A DNA stretch of 64,000 nt from Bin87 sp965217175 (GCA_965217175.1 OZ244251.1:1984001-2048000), one strand, 5' to 3'; positions 26,372-35,803 are shown, counted from the stretch's first letter. Numbers and translations are program-made. The notes: generated from the sequence alone by a model not told the origin.

Positions 26372-26854
26372 ATGGCCGAGCCGCGCTATTGGCTTTTCAA
26401 GTCAGAACCCTCTTCATATTCCTACGACGACCTGGAATCTGAGGACGATCAAACCGCTGAATGGGACGGCGTCCGTAACTACCAGGCCCGCAATTTCATA
26501 CGGGACGATATGGAAGTAGGCGACCAGGTGCTGTTTTACCACAGCAACGCCAAACCTCCCGGCGTCGTGGGCATCGCCCGCATCGTCCGGGAAGGCTACC
26601 CCGACACTACGGCGTGGGACTCAAATTCGCGTTACTACGATCCCAAATCAGACCCGGCCAACCCAACCTGGATGATGGTGGACATCAAGGCCGACCGCCG
26701 CCTTCCCCGTTTCATCAGCCTCAATGAACTCAAGGCCAACCCCTCCCTGGTCGATATGATGGTCACCAAACGGGGCCAGCGTCTATCCGTCCAACCGGTC
26801 AAGCCCGAGGAATGGTCCGAAGTCATCGCTATGGCCGAACGCTCCGAGGACTGA
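26372..26854 (+). CDS. EVE-domain protein
   Basis: The 160-residue protein is a stand-alone EVE domain (PUA-like superfamily), recognisable from RYWLFKSEPSSYSYDDL at the start, WDGVRNYQARNF and the YYDPKS...PTWMMVDI core. EVE domains bind modified bases in DNA or RNA. Single-domain bacterial versions are common and of unclear function. TGGGAGG precedes the ATG at 26372. Confidence 0.9.
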   Translation: MAEPRYWLFKSEPSSYSYDDLESEDDQTAEWDGVRNYQARNFIRDDMEVGDQVLFYHSNAKPPGVVGIARIVREGYPDTTAWDSNSRYYDPKSDPANPTWMMVDIKADRRLPRFISLNELKANPSLVDMMVTKRGQRLSVQPVKPEEWSEVIAMAERSED

Positions 26855-26943
26855 ACCCCCGGCCAGTTCCCGGGCTGGCATCCGTTGTGTTGCAGCCGGT
26901 TCAGCGGCGGACGCACATGGACCCTGGTTCAGAACGACGCCAA

Positions 26944-28617
26944 CTACAATGACCCGCTGATCGTAATATCCAGCAGCGCCGGCTTCCCGCTATCGAACGC
27001 GCGCTGCACCGCCGGTCCGATTTCGGCAGGATCATCGACCCGCTCGCCGTGTACGCCCATGGCCTGAGCCATCATCGCCAGATCCAGCCGGTTGGCGAAT
27101 TCCATCCCCACGTACTCGCTGTCGCGTTCCTTGTCCTCCAGCATATCCCGCAGGTAAACCTCCATGTTTACCTTCAGGATGCGATACGCCTGGTTGTTGC
27201 AGATGGCATAAACCACCGGAATGTTGTACCGGTTCGCCGTCCAGAGCGCCTGCACCGTGTACATCGACGCACCGTCCCCTACCACCGCCAGCACGGGCCG
27301 GTCGGGGTAAGCCAACTTTACGCCCAGAGCGCCCGGCATCGCCCACCCCAATGCGCCGCCGCGGATGCCGTAGATGTCGCCCGGATTGGTGAATTCAAAC
27401 GCCCGGTTCACCGCCGGTCGCGATGTTACGGCCTCATCGGCCACAATAGTATTGGGGGGAACTGCAGCGGCCAGTTCGTGCATCATGCGCTCTACCGGCA
27501 TCGGGCGGTTGTCCCAGGTGGGCTTGATGCGTTCCTGATAGCGTTCGCTGTCGCGACGACGGGCCGCGGCCAGCGTGGCCGCCCGTGTGGCGGCGGCCTC
27601 CCGTTGGCTGCCGTTCATCTCCGAGTCCAGCGACTCGGCCAGGTCCGCCATGCCGGCGCCCGGATCGGCCAGGATGCCAACCTCGGTGGGGTAGTTCTTC
27701 TCGATCTCCCAATATGCGCTGTCCAGGTGAATGAGGCGAGCATCCGGTTTCAGGAATGGGACGTCCACGTACAGGAAAGAAGCGAACACATCGGTGCCTA
27801 CGGCCAGAACCACGTCGGCGTTGGCAAATTGTCGCGCCGTCGCTGGGCTATTCAGATTCAGCATTCCGCCCCATTGCGGGTGCCCCGTTGGAAAATTGAC
27901 CTCCGAATACGACGTGGCCACCACCCGCGCCCCGGTTTGCTCGGCGACTTGTACCACAGCATCAACCGCGCCCGATTGGGCCACCCGGTCGCCGACCACT
28001 ATCATCGGATTTTGGGCGGAGGCCAACAGTTCGGTTGCCCTGGCGACGGCGGCGGTGTCGGGTCGAATCCTGAAATACCCTTCCGACGACGGCGTGGCTT
28101 CGAACTCAATCTCCTCATCCAGAGTGTTCCAGGGAAACGACACGAAAACTGGACCGGTGGGAGGTGTCTTCGCTTCTTTGAATGCCCGGCGAATCGCCAC
28201 CGGTATGTCCGATGCGTGAAGAATCTCGGTGCTCCACTTGGTGTACTGCTTGGTCATTTCCACCAGGTCTCCCGACAGCACCGGTTCGCTGATGGCCATC
28301 CGTGTATCAGAATTGCCCGCGGTCAATATGAGCGGCGTCCCGCCCCGGAACGCGTTGTAAAGGCCACTGATACCGTTGGCCAAGCCGCCTGCAATATGGA
28401 TGTTGGCGAACGCCGGTTTGCCGGTGGCCCGGGCGTACCCATCGGCCATGCCCACTGCCGTCCCTTCCTGCAACGCCTGGATGTATTGCAGTTTTGGGAA
28501 GTCCTGCAGTCCGTCCAGGAATGGCGTCTCGCTGGTGCCTGGGTTACCGAAGATGTACTCGACGCCTTCGGCCACCAGCATCTGGGCCAGGGCGTGCTTT
28601 CCAAGCATTTTGGGCAT
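26944..28617 (-). CDS. ThDP-dependent decarboxylase, benzoylformate decarboxylase-like
   Basis: The 557-residue protein has the ThDP decarboxylase layout, with GNPGTSETPF at the start, the cofactor-activating glutamate (LQE before ADGYARA), NIHIAGG and VGDGASM with the paired NN. Benzoylformate decarboxylase uses Ser26 and His70. Matching residues are seen in GTSE and NIH. The segment that carries His281 in that enzyme reads VFASFLY here and lacks the histidine, so the substrate probably differs. It likely removes CO2 from, or ligates, a 2-oxoacid. CAGGAGATAATA precedes the ATG. Confidence 0.85.
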   Translation of the reverse strand: MPKMLGKHALAQMLVAEGVEYIFGNPGTSETPFLDGLQDFPKLQYIQALQEGTAVGMADGYARATGKPAFANIHIAGGLANGISGLYNAFRGGTPLILTAGNSDTRMAISEPVLSGDLVEMTKQYTKWSTEILHASDIPVAIRRAFKEAKTPPTGPVFVSFPWNTLDEEIEFEATPSSEGYFRIRPDTAAVARATELLASAQNPMIVVGDRVAQSGAVDAVVQVAEQTGARVVATSYSEVNFPTGHPQWGGMLNLNSPATARQFANADVVLAVGTDVFASFLYVDVPFLKPDARLIHLDSAYWEIEKNYPTEVGILADPGAGMADLAESLDSEMNGSQREAAATRAATLAAARRRDSERYQERIKPTWDNRPMPVERMMHELAAAVPPNTIVADEAVTSRPAVNRAFEFTNPGDIYGIRGGALGWAMPGALGVKLAYPDRPVLAVVGDGASMYTVQALWTANRYNIPVVYAICNNQAYRILKVNMEVYLRDMLEDKERDSEYVGMEFANRLDLAMMAQAMGVHGERVDDPAEIGPAVQRAFDSGKPALLDITISGSL

Positions 28618-28752
28618 TATTATCTCCTGAGTCCGGGTCAGTTAATTTGTGGGCCATCTACATGGGCCAAGGTCCCCATAGTTTGGGAGCCGAGCGCGTT
28701 GGTATTTCCAACGGCGCGCCGACGTGGCAATCTCACAGCCGTCGCGAATGGA

Positions 28753-29160
28753 TTACTGGTAAATCATCCATTCCAGAAGGTTGTTGTCCGGATCGCGTGC
28801 GTAAAGACTTACCGCCGGCAAAACACCACGCTGGCGAGCCCCCTTACGCGGACCGGGCCCCCGCACTACTTCGACGCCGGAGGAGGCCAGCATTTTCTGG
28901 CAATCTTCTACCGATCCATCCCAGACGAAGCAGATATCGGTGCAGCCGGGAACGGCGGTCGGCCCGCGGTAATCGGCCAGGTAGCCTTCGGGATGCACGT
29001 TGATTTTTGAGTCACCGATCTGGATGGAGAAAATGTTGGCTGTTCCTGCCCGCCATTCCTCCTCGTCGTTGATGGAGAAACCGAGCTTTTTGTAGAACGC
29101 CATCAGACGATTGGCGTCGGCGGTGGGCATCGCGATGTGGTCAATTCCTACGGTTGGCAT
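28753..29160 (-). CDS. VOC-superfamily (glyoxalase/dioxygenase-like) protein
   Basis: The 135-residue protein has the paired beta-alpha-beta-beta-beta VOC modules. The metal-ligand positions are HIA near the N-terminus, the middle histidine-bearing strand and the terminal NLLEW glutamate. The family includes glyoxalase I, fosfomycin resistance proteins and extradiol dioxygenases. The reaction is not predictable. GGAGG is at the right distance. It lies 135 bases upstream of the decarboxylase and 97 bases downstream of the hydrolase gene, all on one strand. Confidence 0.85.
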   Translation of the reverse strand: MPTVGIDHIAMPTADANRLMAFYKKLGFSINDEEEWRAGTANIFSIQIGDSKINVHPEGYLADYRGPTAVPGCTDICFVWDGSVEDCQKMLASSGVEVVRGPGPRKGARQRGVLPAVSLYARDPDNNLLEWMIYQ

Positions 29161-29257
29161 CAGTTCGCCTCCACGTTAGTGTCTTCAAAACAATTATTCG
29201 TTCTACCGGATTCAGATCGATCGGTTGCAGTCAAGTTGGCGCGCGCTGCTACAACCA

Positions 29258-30106
29258 CTACACAGTCGCGGCCTTCTCTTCGGGAGACGTAACGCGCGTC
29301 AGGAAATCCAGGATTATCCGTTGGGTATCGCCGGCGGCGGCGTTGGTCGTCAGGCCGTGCTCCGCGCCCGGAATGATGTGTAAATCCGAGTGCGTGATGC
29401 CCTCGGACAGGCTGATACCGCATTCCAACGGAATTCGGCTGTCCATGTCGCCGTGCACCACCAGCGTGGGCATCTTGATTTCGCTGAGCCTGCTCTCCAG
29501 CGAATCGCCGATGTCGAGATAGCCCTGTTGGGTGGCGGCGATACCATCGATGCGCCTCAGATTCTCCTGGGCGATGCGTGCGAACCGTTCCGGTTCGTCA
29601 GCCTGCATCTGCGGGAACCGCTCCGATATGGCCCGCGCTACCGCCGCGTTTCGCCCTTCCGACGCAATACGGTCCTTCAGTCGCTGCAACTCCTGGCGGC
29701 GAACCTCGCGCTGAGCCTCCTGCGAGTAGGTCATGGTGTTTATCAGCAGCAGGCTATCGGTCATCTCTGGATAATCCAGACCAAACTGTAACGCAATCGG
29801 GCCGCCCGCTGACGAACCCAAGATGTGAGCCCTGGTGATGCCCAGGTGAACCAGCAATTCGCGTAGATCCCGGGCACAGTTGGGAATGTCGTACCCGTCG
29901 GCCGGAGCGTCAGATCCGCCACACGCCCGCCGATCGTAAAACACGCAACGGAATCTTGCGGACAGCGCGCCGGCCTGACGGGAGATGGTGTCCTTACTGC
30001 CGTCTCCCCCGCCCAGTCCTCCGTGTATAAACGCCAGAACCGGCGCGTCCTCATCCCCGAAAGCGGAGTATTGCATTCGGTAACCATTAATCGGTTCAAC
30101 AGGCAT
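29258..30106 (-). CDS. Alpha/beta hydrolase (proline-iminopeptidase-like)
   Basis: The 282-residue protein has the oxyanion strand AFIHGGLGG, YDRRACGGS, the nucleophile elbow GSSAGG (Ser99), an acid in VVHGDMDSRIP and the histidine in GAEHGL. It is a serine hydrolase of unknown substrate. The ATG at 30106 has GAGGAAG upstream. The frame stays open upstream, but only because it runs through a MITE-like repeat, so the longer form is rejected. Confidence 0.85.
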   Translation of the reverse strand: MPVEPINGYRMQYSAFGDEDAPVLAFIHGGLGGGDGSKDTISRQAGALSARFRCVFYDRRACGGSDAPADGYDIPNCARDLRELLVHLGITRAHILGSSAGGPIALQFGLDYPEMTDSLLLINTMTYSQEAQREVRRQELQRLKDRIASEGRNAAVARAISERFPQMQADEPERFARIAQENLRRIDGIAATQQGYLDIGDSLESRLSEIKMPTLVVHGDMDSRIPLECGISLSEGITHSDLHIIPGAEHGLTTNAAAGDTQRIILDFLTRVTSPEEKAATV

Positions 30107-30186
30107 GTTTACTTCCTCAACTCGTGCGACAATCACGGCCCAATATATCCGCTGGCCGCAAGAGTGGCAAGGCAACCGTTGCGTGT

Positions 30187-30347
30187 GCCAGGGCAATCGC
30201 ATTTTGATGCTATTGCTCCCGTCTTTCCCGCGAAAGCGGGAATCCAGTATCCGAAAGGATTGGAGACCGTCCGAAATTCGACTCAATCGTGCTTTCTGGG
30301 TTCCCCGCGTTCACAAACGAAGCGCAATCTGTAATGCGATTGCCCTT
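30187..30347. mobile_element. MITE-like element with 14-bp terminal inverted repeats and an 8-bp target duplication
   Basis: AGGGCAATCGCATT (30190-30203) is inverted as AATGCGATTGCCCT (30333-30346). Immediately outside lies the direct repeat TTGCGTGT (30179-30186 and 30348-30355), a perfect 8-bp target duplication. Inside is a small hairpin, CCCGCGAAAGCGGG. It has no coding capacity. It occupies most of the 356-base gap between the hydrolase and the cysteine desulfurase genes. The rest of the gap holds only the desulfurase promoter. Confidence 0.85.
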
Positions 30348-30428
30348 TTGCGTGTTCACCGTGCGCCGATGGGAATCTCGGCATATTTATCCAAATCGGT
30401 TGGTAACTCAGGATACCAATTCCCCTTA

Positions 30429-30437
30429 TGCTAAAAT
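30429..30437 (+). promoter_or_regulatory. Extended -10 promoter of the cysteine desulfurase gene
   Basis: TGCTAAAAT (TGn plus TAAAAT) lies 25 bases before the ATG at 30463. There is no Shine-Dalgarno between them, so the transcript probably has a very short leader. Confidence 0.45.
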
Positions 30438-30462
30438 GCGTGTATAAGATCACTTGCGCGAT

Positions 30463-31659
30463 ATGACCACTCAGGGACACATATACTTCGATCATGCCGG
30501 CACCACGGCGATGGATCAAAGGGTGCTTGAGGCCATGTTGCCCTATTTCACCCAGCTCTACGGCAACGCCTCCAGTGTGCATACCGTCGGGCAGGAAGCG
30601 CGTTATGCGCTGGACGGCGCTCGTGAACGTGTCGCCCGGGTGCTCAACTGCCGTAACCGCGAGATCGTTTTCACCAGCGGCGGCACCGAGTCCGACAACG
30701 CCGCCATTCAGGGAGCGGCTACTGCTTTGGAAGAAACGGGCCGCCACGTCATAACCGCCAGCACCGAGCATCACGCCGTGTTGCACGCCTGTCAGGTGCT
30801 GGAAAACCGCGGCTGGGAGGTTACCTACCTTCCCGTTGATGACTTCGGGCAGGTTGACCCTCAGCAGGTTTACAACGCCATAACGAACGAGACCACCGTC
30901 GTCTCGGTCATGTACGCCAACAACGAAATCGGTACCATCAACCCCATTGCCGACATATCGGCCGCCGTGAAAACCAGAGCCGCCGAATTCAACCGCACTA
31001 TCGTAATGCACACGGACGCCGTCCAGGCTGCCGGCTATCTTGACCTTGATGTCCGTAAACTGGGCGTAGATATGCTGACCCTGTCGGGCCACAAATTTTA
31101 TGGCCCCAAGGGCGTGGGCGTGCTGTTCATACGGCGCGGCGTGCCGTTCCTTCCGCTCATCACCGGAGGCGGTCAGGAACGCGAGCGGCGATCAGGCACC
31201 GAAAACGTAGCTGGCATCGTTGGTTTGGCGGTGGCTCTGGAGTTGGCCGACAGCGAACGCGACGCTATTGGAGCCCGCTGCCTGGCGCTGCGTGACCGGA
31301 TCATAGCCGAGATTTCCCGACGCATACCAAATTGCGTCCTCAACGGGCATCCCACCGAACGGCTGCCCAACAACGTGAATTTTTCTTTCGCCGGCGTTGA
31401 AGGAGAACCTGTTTTGCTGGGGCTGGATCTGCAGGGCATAGCGGCCAGCAGCGGCAGCGCCTGCAGCAGCGGCTCCCTCGAACCTTCCCATGTGTTGCTA
31501 GCTTTGGGTCAAACCGCCGACGTAGCCCGCGGGTCGCTGAGGATCACTTTGGGCAAGGACAATAATGATTCCCAGGTGGATCGGCTCATGGATGTATTGG
31601 TGGGGTTGGTCGACGACCTGCGGGCATTGCCGACTCTCAGCGGAACGGCCAATGACTAA
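30463..31659 (+). CDS. Cysteine desulfurase (NifS/IscS family)
   Basis: The 398-residue fold-type I PLP enzyme has IYFDHAGTTAMD at the start, the PLP lysine in TLSGHKFYGPKG, GGGQERERRSGTEN and the persulfide cysteine loop SGSACSSGS. It takes sulfur from cysteine for Fe-S clusters and tRNA thiolation. Because selC is in this genome, it could also feed selenium metabolism. No iscU or mnmA is adjacent. A TTG at 30454 would add three residues, and neither start has a ribosome site. The stop overlaps the next gene start by 8 bases. Confidence 0.92.
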   Translation: MTTQGHIYFDHAGTTAMDQRVLEAMLPYFTQLYGNASSVHTVGQEARYALDGARERVARVLNCRNREIVFTSGGTESDNAAIQGAATALEETGRHVITASTEHHAVLHACQVLENRGWEVTYLPVDDFGQVDPQQVYNAITNETTVVSVMYANNEIGTINPIADISAAVKTRAAEFNRTIVMHTDAVQAAGYLDLDVRKLGVDMLTLSGHKFYGPKGVGVLFIRRGVPFLPLITGGGQERERRSGTENVAGIVGLAVALELADSERDAIGARCLALRDRIIAEISRRIPNCVLNGHPTERLPNNVNFSFAGVEGEPVLLGLDLQGIAASSGSACSSGSLEPSHVLLALGQTADVARGSLRITLGKDNNDSQVDRLMDVLVGLVDDLRALPTLSGTAND

Positions 31660-32308
31660 CATTCGGATCCTCAAGGCTCGCTGGTGGGTGGCTGTGATGC
31701 TGGTGGGGGCTGTGTTGCTCGTTTCAGGGCTCGCCTGTTCTTCGCAATCGCCCAAAATCGGGATATTCCACAAGGGCCGCGTCCTTCACGTGAACGTGGT
31801 GGCGATGTTGACGGTTGACGAAGTGAAGTGGACCACATCCACTCGCCTCCCCAGGCCCGGCGCGACCGGAGAACAGTTCTTCCAGTTGCAACCCACTTCC
31901 GAGGAAAACGAATTCGTCCTGATGCGCGTCAAGGTTGAAAACCACACTGCGACCAGTGTGTTGGTTAACATAAATGAACAGTCGGCTCAGTTGAGGGATT
32001 TTCTGCAAGGCCGTTATTTCCCGTTGGATGTTGAACCTATCGCTCAACCGGTTGGAGTACCGGAAACACCCCGCGACCGCTGCAATTTTCCTGCAGATCC
32101 CCGATCCCCCGAGGTTTGTGCCAAGTTCCTTTGGAATGCGCGCGTCGAGGAAATGCAGGATGACGGCGAAGTGAAGGTGGTTGTCCGCGCTCAGGAATTG
32201 CCCAAGGGCCACGGTCTCGACGGCTGGATGATATTTGAGGTGCCCAAAGATACCGCGATGCGAGCATTCCGCTGGGCTGCCGGCGACACTGTGACTATCG
32301 ATTTCTAG
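31652..32308 (+). CDS. Putative lipoprotein, function unknown
   Basis: The 218-residue protein starts with a basic stretch, a hydrophobic segment (about residues 11-29) and GLACSSQ, a slightly atypical lipobox with Cys about 32. It is therefore probably exported and lipid-anchored. The mature part is beta-rich (FVLMRVKVENHTATSVLVNINEQSAQL), like the DUF4352/immunoglobulin-like domains of many lipoproteins. I know of no function. It overlaps the desulfurase stop by eight bases (ATGACTAA), so translation is coupled. Confidence 0.75.
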   Translation: MTNIRILKARWWVAVMLVGAVLLVSGLACSSQSPKIGIFHKGRVLHVNVVAMLTVDEVKWTTSTRLPRPGATGEQFFQLQPTSEENEFVLMRVKVENHTATSVLVNINEQSAQLRDFLQGRYFPLDVEPIAQPVGVPETPRDRCNFPADPRSPEVCAKFLWNARVEEMQDDGEVKVVVRAQELPKGHGLDGWMIFEVPKDTAMRAFRWAAGDTVTIDF

Positions 32309-32448
32309 GATATCTCCATGCCGTTATCGCCACGAGTATCCGGCACGCCTACCCGGGTGAGCCTTCTGAGGATACCTGCGGGTGAAGGACTGTTCGCCTC
32401 TGGTGTCGGTTGACCGGAGATGTTCGAACCGCAGCACGCCCTAACGTG

Positions 32449-33057
32449 ATGAATCGTTCATCCGGACCGAACGCGCCTCCTGGGTGGCGGCGTTTGTTTC
32501 ATCTGATAGCCGCCGGAGGGACTACCTTACTGGCCCTGGCAATACCCGAGCGACCCTATCTGTTCCTGCTCGGCAGCGGCGCACTCCTGGCGGTTGCCAT
32601 GGAAGCTTGGCGGTTCCGCACCGGCCCATTGAACGCCTGGTTCCTGTTTCTGTTCGCTCCGATCCTGAAAGCCACTGAAAAGGAAGAGATTACCGGCGCC
32701 ACCTATTTCCTGTTGGCGGCATTCTTCTCCTTCTTCTTTTACGGCGCCGACGTAGCCATTCCGGTGCTGCTGTTTGTGTCGGTAGGCGACCCGGTGGCGG
32801 GGCTGGTGGGGGTGCGCGCTCCCGGCCCCAGGCTGTGGGGCAAGTCTCCGGTCGGATCCGCAGCTTTCTTCGTCGCCGCACTGGCCGGCTGGGCCATCAT
32901 GTCAGCGGTAGGGTTAGCGGATTGGACATGGGCTATCGTCGCCACGGCTGCCTTCGCCGCTGCCGTAGAAATCACGCCCATCCCGGTGGACGATAATCTC
33001 ACCATCCCGCTGCTTTCGGGGGCGTTTCTGACGCTTTTGACCGTAGCCGGGTGGTAA
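32449..33057 (+). CDS. Membrane protein of the dolichol kinase / CDP-diglyceride-type family
   Basis: The roughly 202-residue protein has five to six hydrophobic segments. Near the C-terminus it has the family signature GDPVAGLVG, then LWGKSPVGSAAFF, and finally EITPIPVDDNLTIPLLSG. This matches the SEC59/DGK1/VTE5 group of CTP-dependent lipid kinases (dolichol, diacylglycerol, phytol or farnesol). It would phosphorylate an isoprenoid or lipid alcohol in the membrane. The start is uncertain: ATG 32449 or an upstream TTG at 32410. Neither has a strong site. Confidence 0.75.
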   Translation: MNRSSGPNAPPGWRRLFHLIAAGGTTLLALAIPERPYLFLLGSGALLAVAMEAWRFRTGPLNAWFLFLFAPILKATEKEEITGATYFLLAAFFSFFFYGADVAIPVLLFVSVGDPVAGLVGVRAPGPRLWGKSPVGSAAFFVAALAGWAIMSAVGLADWTWAIVATAAFAAAVEITPIPVDDNLTIPLLSGAFLTLLTVAGW

Positions 33058-33077
33058 ACCCGGGTAGTTTACGGCGA

Positions 33078-34427
33078 TCAGGCGGTGGCGCCTTCAAACT
33101 CCAGGACTTCGGCCCGTTGCCGCTGGAAATTCAGGTAACTGTGTCGCGTCATCGCCGGCCGGAAAGACGAGACAACCTGCCGGCCCTTGGCCGCGTTGTC
33201 TGCCAACAGGTCGATTACCGACATGGCCATTATTTTCGCCGGATTCACCACCGCCTGTTGATAGTCGGTTATCAGATACTCCAGGCTGTGGCCCGCCCCC
33301 TGTGCGCCGGCCGTGTAGGGATGAATCGCCGGCAGGATGTGACTGAGGTCTCCCATGTCGGTGGAACCCCCTCGGTTACGTGACGCAGGCATCGTCAGGA
33401 CCCGGTTTGGATCCATCAGGTTGCCGGCGTTTTCTCGGAACAGTTCCATCAGATTCTGGTCGTGGCGCATGGGAAGGTATCCCGGGATGTTGGTAATGGA
33501 CACCGCGGCCCCAACCGACAGCGCACCGGCCCTGAAACAACGGTCGACAATGTCCGAGTTGCGTACCACCGCCTCGGGAGTGCCGGACCTGACGCGCCAT
33601 TCCAGGCGGACGTCGGCCGGCACCGCGTTTACTGCCTCGCCCCCCTTGGTCATGATGCCGTGGATCCGCACGGTATCCTGCTCGCGGAAGATTTCCCGGT
33701 TGGCGTTGATGGCCTGCAGTGCGAATGTCGCCGCGTTCAGCGCGTTGATACCCCGGTGCGGCGAACTCCCAGCGTGTGCGCCCAAGCCGATGAACCGAAC
33801 ATATTTCACGATGTGTCCGTTGCTGGTGCCACCGGTCGCGAAGGCATGGGCGCCCATGTCGCTGGCGGTATGGCACATCATGGCGATATCAATGTCGTCG
33901 AACTCACCCAGTTTTATCAGCTCCTGCTTGCCGCCCAAAAACTCGATCTTCCCGGCCTCGCGCAAATCCAGCCGGTGGGCAACCTCGATAAACTCCTCTG
34001 CCGGTACGGCGAAGGGCACTATCTCACCGTGCAATTCGGGCAGCACGCCCGGATCTGACAGGCCGATCGCTGCGCCCAGCATCATGCCGATCTGACAATG
34101 GTGGCCGCATGCGTGGGCGGCGTTGGTTTCGGCATCCGCGTAAGGGTGCCCGTTGACGATCAGGCTGTCCAGTTCCCCAATGATTGCCACCCGCGGGCCA
34201 TTGCCGGCGCCGCCCTTTATGCTTCCTTTCAGCCCGGTCAATGCCAGTCCCGGGCGGAATTTTATGCCCAGCTTGGCAAATTGCTCGGCGACCACCCGCG
34301 CGGTGCGGTATTCTTTATACCCCGGTTCGGGGTTGCTTAAAATGTCCCTGGCGATCGCAATCAGATCATCGCTGTGGCGGTCTATCGCGGCGCAGGCATA
34401 TTTCTTTAGTTCTTCTCGGGTTGCCAT
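33078..34427 (-). CDS. M20D-family amidohydrolase (AbgB/aminobenzoyl-glutamate-type), copy 1
   Basis: The 449-residue enzyme has the M20D metal motif HACGHHCQIG, a second metal residue pair in AVPAEEFIE, a dimerisation domain starting GLGAHAGSSPHRGINALNA and a late STDMGDLSH with its histidine. These enzymes cleave amide bonds of N-acyl amino acids, aminobenzoyl-glutamate or indole-acyl conjugates. It lies 44 bases after a paralogue that shares most of these motifs, evidently a tandem duplication. The stop is 20 bases from the convergent membrane-protein stop. Confidence 0.88.
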   Translation of the reverse strand: MATREELKKYACAAIDRHSDDLIAIARDILSNPEPGYKEYRTARVVAEQFAKLGIKFRPGLALTGLKGSIKGGAGNGPRVAIIGELDSLIVNGHPYADAETNAAHACGHHCQIGMMLGAAIGLSDPGVLPELHGEIVPFAVPAEEFIEVAHRLDLREAGKIEFLGGKQELIKLGEFDDIDIAMMCHTASDMGAHAFATGGTSNGHIVKYVRFIGLGAHAGSSPHRGINALNAATFALQAINANREIFREQDTVRIHGIMTKGGEAVNAVPADVRLEWRVRSGTPEAVVRNSDIVDRCFRAGALSVGAAVSITNIPGYLPMRHDQNLMELFRENAGNLMDPNRVLTMPASRNRGGSTDMGDLSHILPAIHPYTAGAQGAGHSLEYLITDYQQAVVNPAKIMAMSVIDLLADNAAKGRQVVSSFRPAMTRHSYLNFQRQRAEVLEFEGATA

Positions 34428-34471
34428 AAGGGTGTTCTCGATCCCCCAAAGAGTGCGCGAAATCGGGATAA

Positions 34472-35803
34472 TCAGGCTTCGGTGTAGGATGCTTCCGATG
34501 CCAGCGAACGCATGAAGTTCACGTATTGCCGTGAGGTCATCTCGGGGCGGTGGTTGGCGATTACCTTTCTGGCTTCACCGGCTCCGTCGGACATCAGGTC
34601 GATCACCGTGCCCGCCATTGCCTTCGCTGCGGTTATTACCGCTAGCTGATAGTCCTGAACCACATAATCTGCACCGTGCCCGATACCCGTTGCCCCACCG
34701 ACATAGGGATGGATCACCGGCATCAGGTAGCTGACGTCGCCCATGTCGGTGCTTCCGGTCCGATGTTCTATGTGCCCCACGTTTTCGGCGCCCACCAGGG
34801 CATTGGCGTTCTCTTCGAAAAATCCTGCCATGTTTTGGTTTTGCATCATCGGGAGGTAGCCGGGGAGGGTCTGGATGTTAACTGAAGCGCCCACCGCCAT
34901 CGCTCCGGCCCGCAACGCGCGGTCGACCTTGCGGTTGGCATCCATAATGGCATCCAGCGTGCGGCCGCGCACGAAGGTTTCCATGCGTACGTCTGCTGGG
35001 ACCGCGCTCACCGCCTCGCCGCCGGTGGTGATGATGGGATGCACGCGGATCGTGTCGCTGTCGATGAAAGTTTCCCGGTTGAAGTGGATGGCGGTCAGGG
35101 CCAGCGTGGCCGCATTCAGCGCGTTGATGCCCAGGTGCGGCGATCCGCCGGCGTGCGCCCCTTTGCCCACAAACTGGATTTTCTTCGCCAGGGTGCCATT
35201 GTTGGTGCCGCTCAGGCACAACTGCCGTTCGCTGGGTGTGCTGGTAGTGTGCAGCATCATTGCCAGGTGTACGTCGTCAAATTCGCCCAGCCTGATGAAC
35301 TCGGGTTTCCCGCCCAAAAACTCGATTTTGCCGTCCCGGCGCAGACGATCGCGATATTCGATCTCGATGTACTCTTCCGCCGGTACCGCCATGGTCACAA
35401 CGCGGCCGCTCAAATGCGGCAGCACATCCGGATGCATCAACCCCATGGTGGCGCCCAGGGCGATCCCGATCTGGCAGTGGTGTCCACAGGCGTGCGCCGC
35501 CCCGGTGGTCGGATTGGCGTGGGGGTGTAGATTGACGATCAGACTATCCAGCTCGCCAATAATGGCCATCGTAGGGCCTTCGGTCCCGCCAATCACCTCT
35601 CCGCGCAAACCGGTCATGCCCAATCCGCTGCGGAATGGCACTCCCATCTGGGCGAATTTATCACCCACCAGCCCCGCCGTTTTGAACTCTCGGAATCCTG
35701 GCTCCGGATCGGCCAGAATCTGTTTCGATAGGGCAACCAGCTCGTCCGCCCTTTGGTCGATTTCGGCGAACGCCTTGTCTTTCAATTCTGCTTTGGTGGG
35801 CAT
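34472..35803 (-). CDS. M20D-family amidohydrolase, copy 2
   Basis: The 443-residue paralogue of the next gene has HACGHHCQIGIALGA, AVPAEEYIEIEY, GKGAHAGGSPHLGINALNA and STDMGDVSYLMP. The two differ most in the 190-210 loop (TSTPSERQLCLSGTNNG here against ASDMGAHAFATGGTSNG) and in the tail. Different substrates are therefore plausible. They may also form a heteromer, as AbgA and AbgB do. This is the upstream gene of the pair. Confidence 0.88.
   Translation of the reverse strand: MPTKAELKDKAFAEIDQRADELVALSKQILADPEPGFREFKTAGLVGDKFAQMGVPFRSGLGMTGLRGEVIGGTEGPTMAIIGELDSLIVNLHPHANPTTGAAHACGHHCQIGIALGATMGLMHPDVLPHLSGRVVTMAVPAEEYIEIEYRDRLRRDGKIEFLGGKPEFIRLGEFDDVHLAMMLHTTSTPSERQLCLSGTNNGTLAKKIQFVGKGAHAGGSPHLGINALNAATLALTAIHFNRETFIDSDTIRVHPIITTGGEAVSAVPADVRMETFVRGRTLDAIMDANRKVDRALRAGAMAVGASVNIQTLPGYLPMMQNQNMAGFFEENANALVGAENVGHIEHRTGSTDMGDVSYLMPVIHPYVGGATGIGHGADYVVQDYQLAVITAAKAMAGTVIDLMSDGAGEARKVIANHRPEMTSRQYVNFMRSLASEASYTEA

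Noticed and set aside
27049..29010. Very long open frame on the plus strand opposite the benzoylformate-decarboxylase-like gene (and similar ones opposite cysS, the CoA-transferase and E2).
   Set aside because: The minus-strand gene has clear family motifs throughout. The antisense frame reads as composition-driven sequence with no recognisable domain, as is common in GC-rich genomes.
30107..30286. In-frame N-terminal extension of the hydrolase gene.
   Set aside because: It translates part of the MITE-like repeat. The ATG at 30106 has a proper ribosome site and the hydrolase fold starts right there.
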